36,967 nt of DNA, from NCBI RefSeq assembly GCF_029946165.1, contig NZ_JAQSDZ010000024.1, forward strand, positions 99,825-136,791, in the 5' to 3' direction. Below, in pieces: positions 36,876 through 36,967 of the stretch. The translations under genes were made by a program, and so were the position numbers. The notes beneath the pieces were generated by a model, which was given only the letters and a program-made list of their open reading frames with translations, ran no database searches and was not told the origin of the DNA. The stretch's first letter is position 1; each line of letters opens with the position of its first letter. Source of the stretch: Methylotenera sp. GTDB taxonomy: Bacteria; Pseudomonadota; Gammaproteobacteria; Burkholderiales; Methylophilaceae.

Positions 36876-36967
36876 AAAATCCCCTGCAAAACAATAGTTA
36901 TTATTTAAATCTGTGAGCCTGTAAAAAAATCTGTGTAAATGATATTTTACCAATGACCTTCAAAGGA

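Overview
The window reads as ordinary chromosome of an AT-leaning betaproteobacterium. Three conserved gene neighbourhoods support this: pilD-coaE-zapD-yacG facing argJ/AAA+ ATPase/mutT-thiE; ispB divergent from rplU-rpmA-obgE-proB; and rpsT divergent from murJ-ribF-ileS-lspA. Gene order and protein style suggest Methylophilaceae (Methylotenera-like), but that is inference without a database search. I see no rRNA, tRNA, CRISPR array, prophage or insertion sequence. No gene-free stretch exceeds 300 bases.

Layout. (1) 117-3398, plus strand: a signalling cassette of a PP2C phosphatase, a double-FHA protein and a GAF/HD-GYP c-di-GMP phosphodiesterase. (2) 3405-6091, minus strand: an exported TPR protein, periplasmic and cytoplasmic cyclophilins, then lpxH. 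(3) 6264-9385, plus: cysS, overlapped by a TPR/GT41 (O-GlcNAc-transferase-like) protein. (4) 9590-11215, plus: a double-receiver GGDEF protein whose cyclase site looks dead. (5) 11342-14495, plus: argJ, AAA+ ATPase, Nudix/ThiE-like fusion, ending in a tail-to-tail overlap with (6) 14452-17675, minus: pilD, coaE, zapD, yacG and a PCuAC copper chaperone. (7) 17906-18283: an unrecognised small acidic protein. (8) ispB (minus) against rplU-rpmA-obgE-proB (plus), then purE and purK. (9) rpsT (minus) against murJ-ribF-ileS-lspA (plus), then a DUF1905 gene. (10) 31368-36875, minus: a three-gene phosphorelay/c-di-GMP operon of a periplasmic-sensor histidine kinase, a single-domain receiver, and a REC-PAS-GGDEF-EAL protein.

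Most of the window is housekeeping: cell envelope (lpxH, murJ, lspA, ispB), translation (cysS, ileS, rplU, rpmA, rpsT, obgE), nucleotides and cofactors (purE, purK, coaE, ribF, argJ, proB) and division (zapD). The accessory character lies in signalling: three loci carry c-di-GMP domains, and one couples a PP2C/FHA phosphoprotein module to an HD-GYP enzyme. A small family of ATTCC...GGAAT palindromic repeats sits between ribF, ileS and lspA, with a half copy before obgE. I did not find a clearly new defence or mobile system. The best candidates for new biology are the PP2C-FHA-HD-GYP cassette, the degenerate GGDEF protein, the GT41 protein coupled to cysS, and a repeat that appears to supply the lspA ribosome-binding site.
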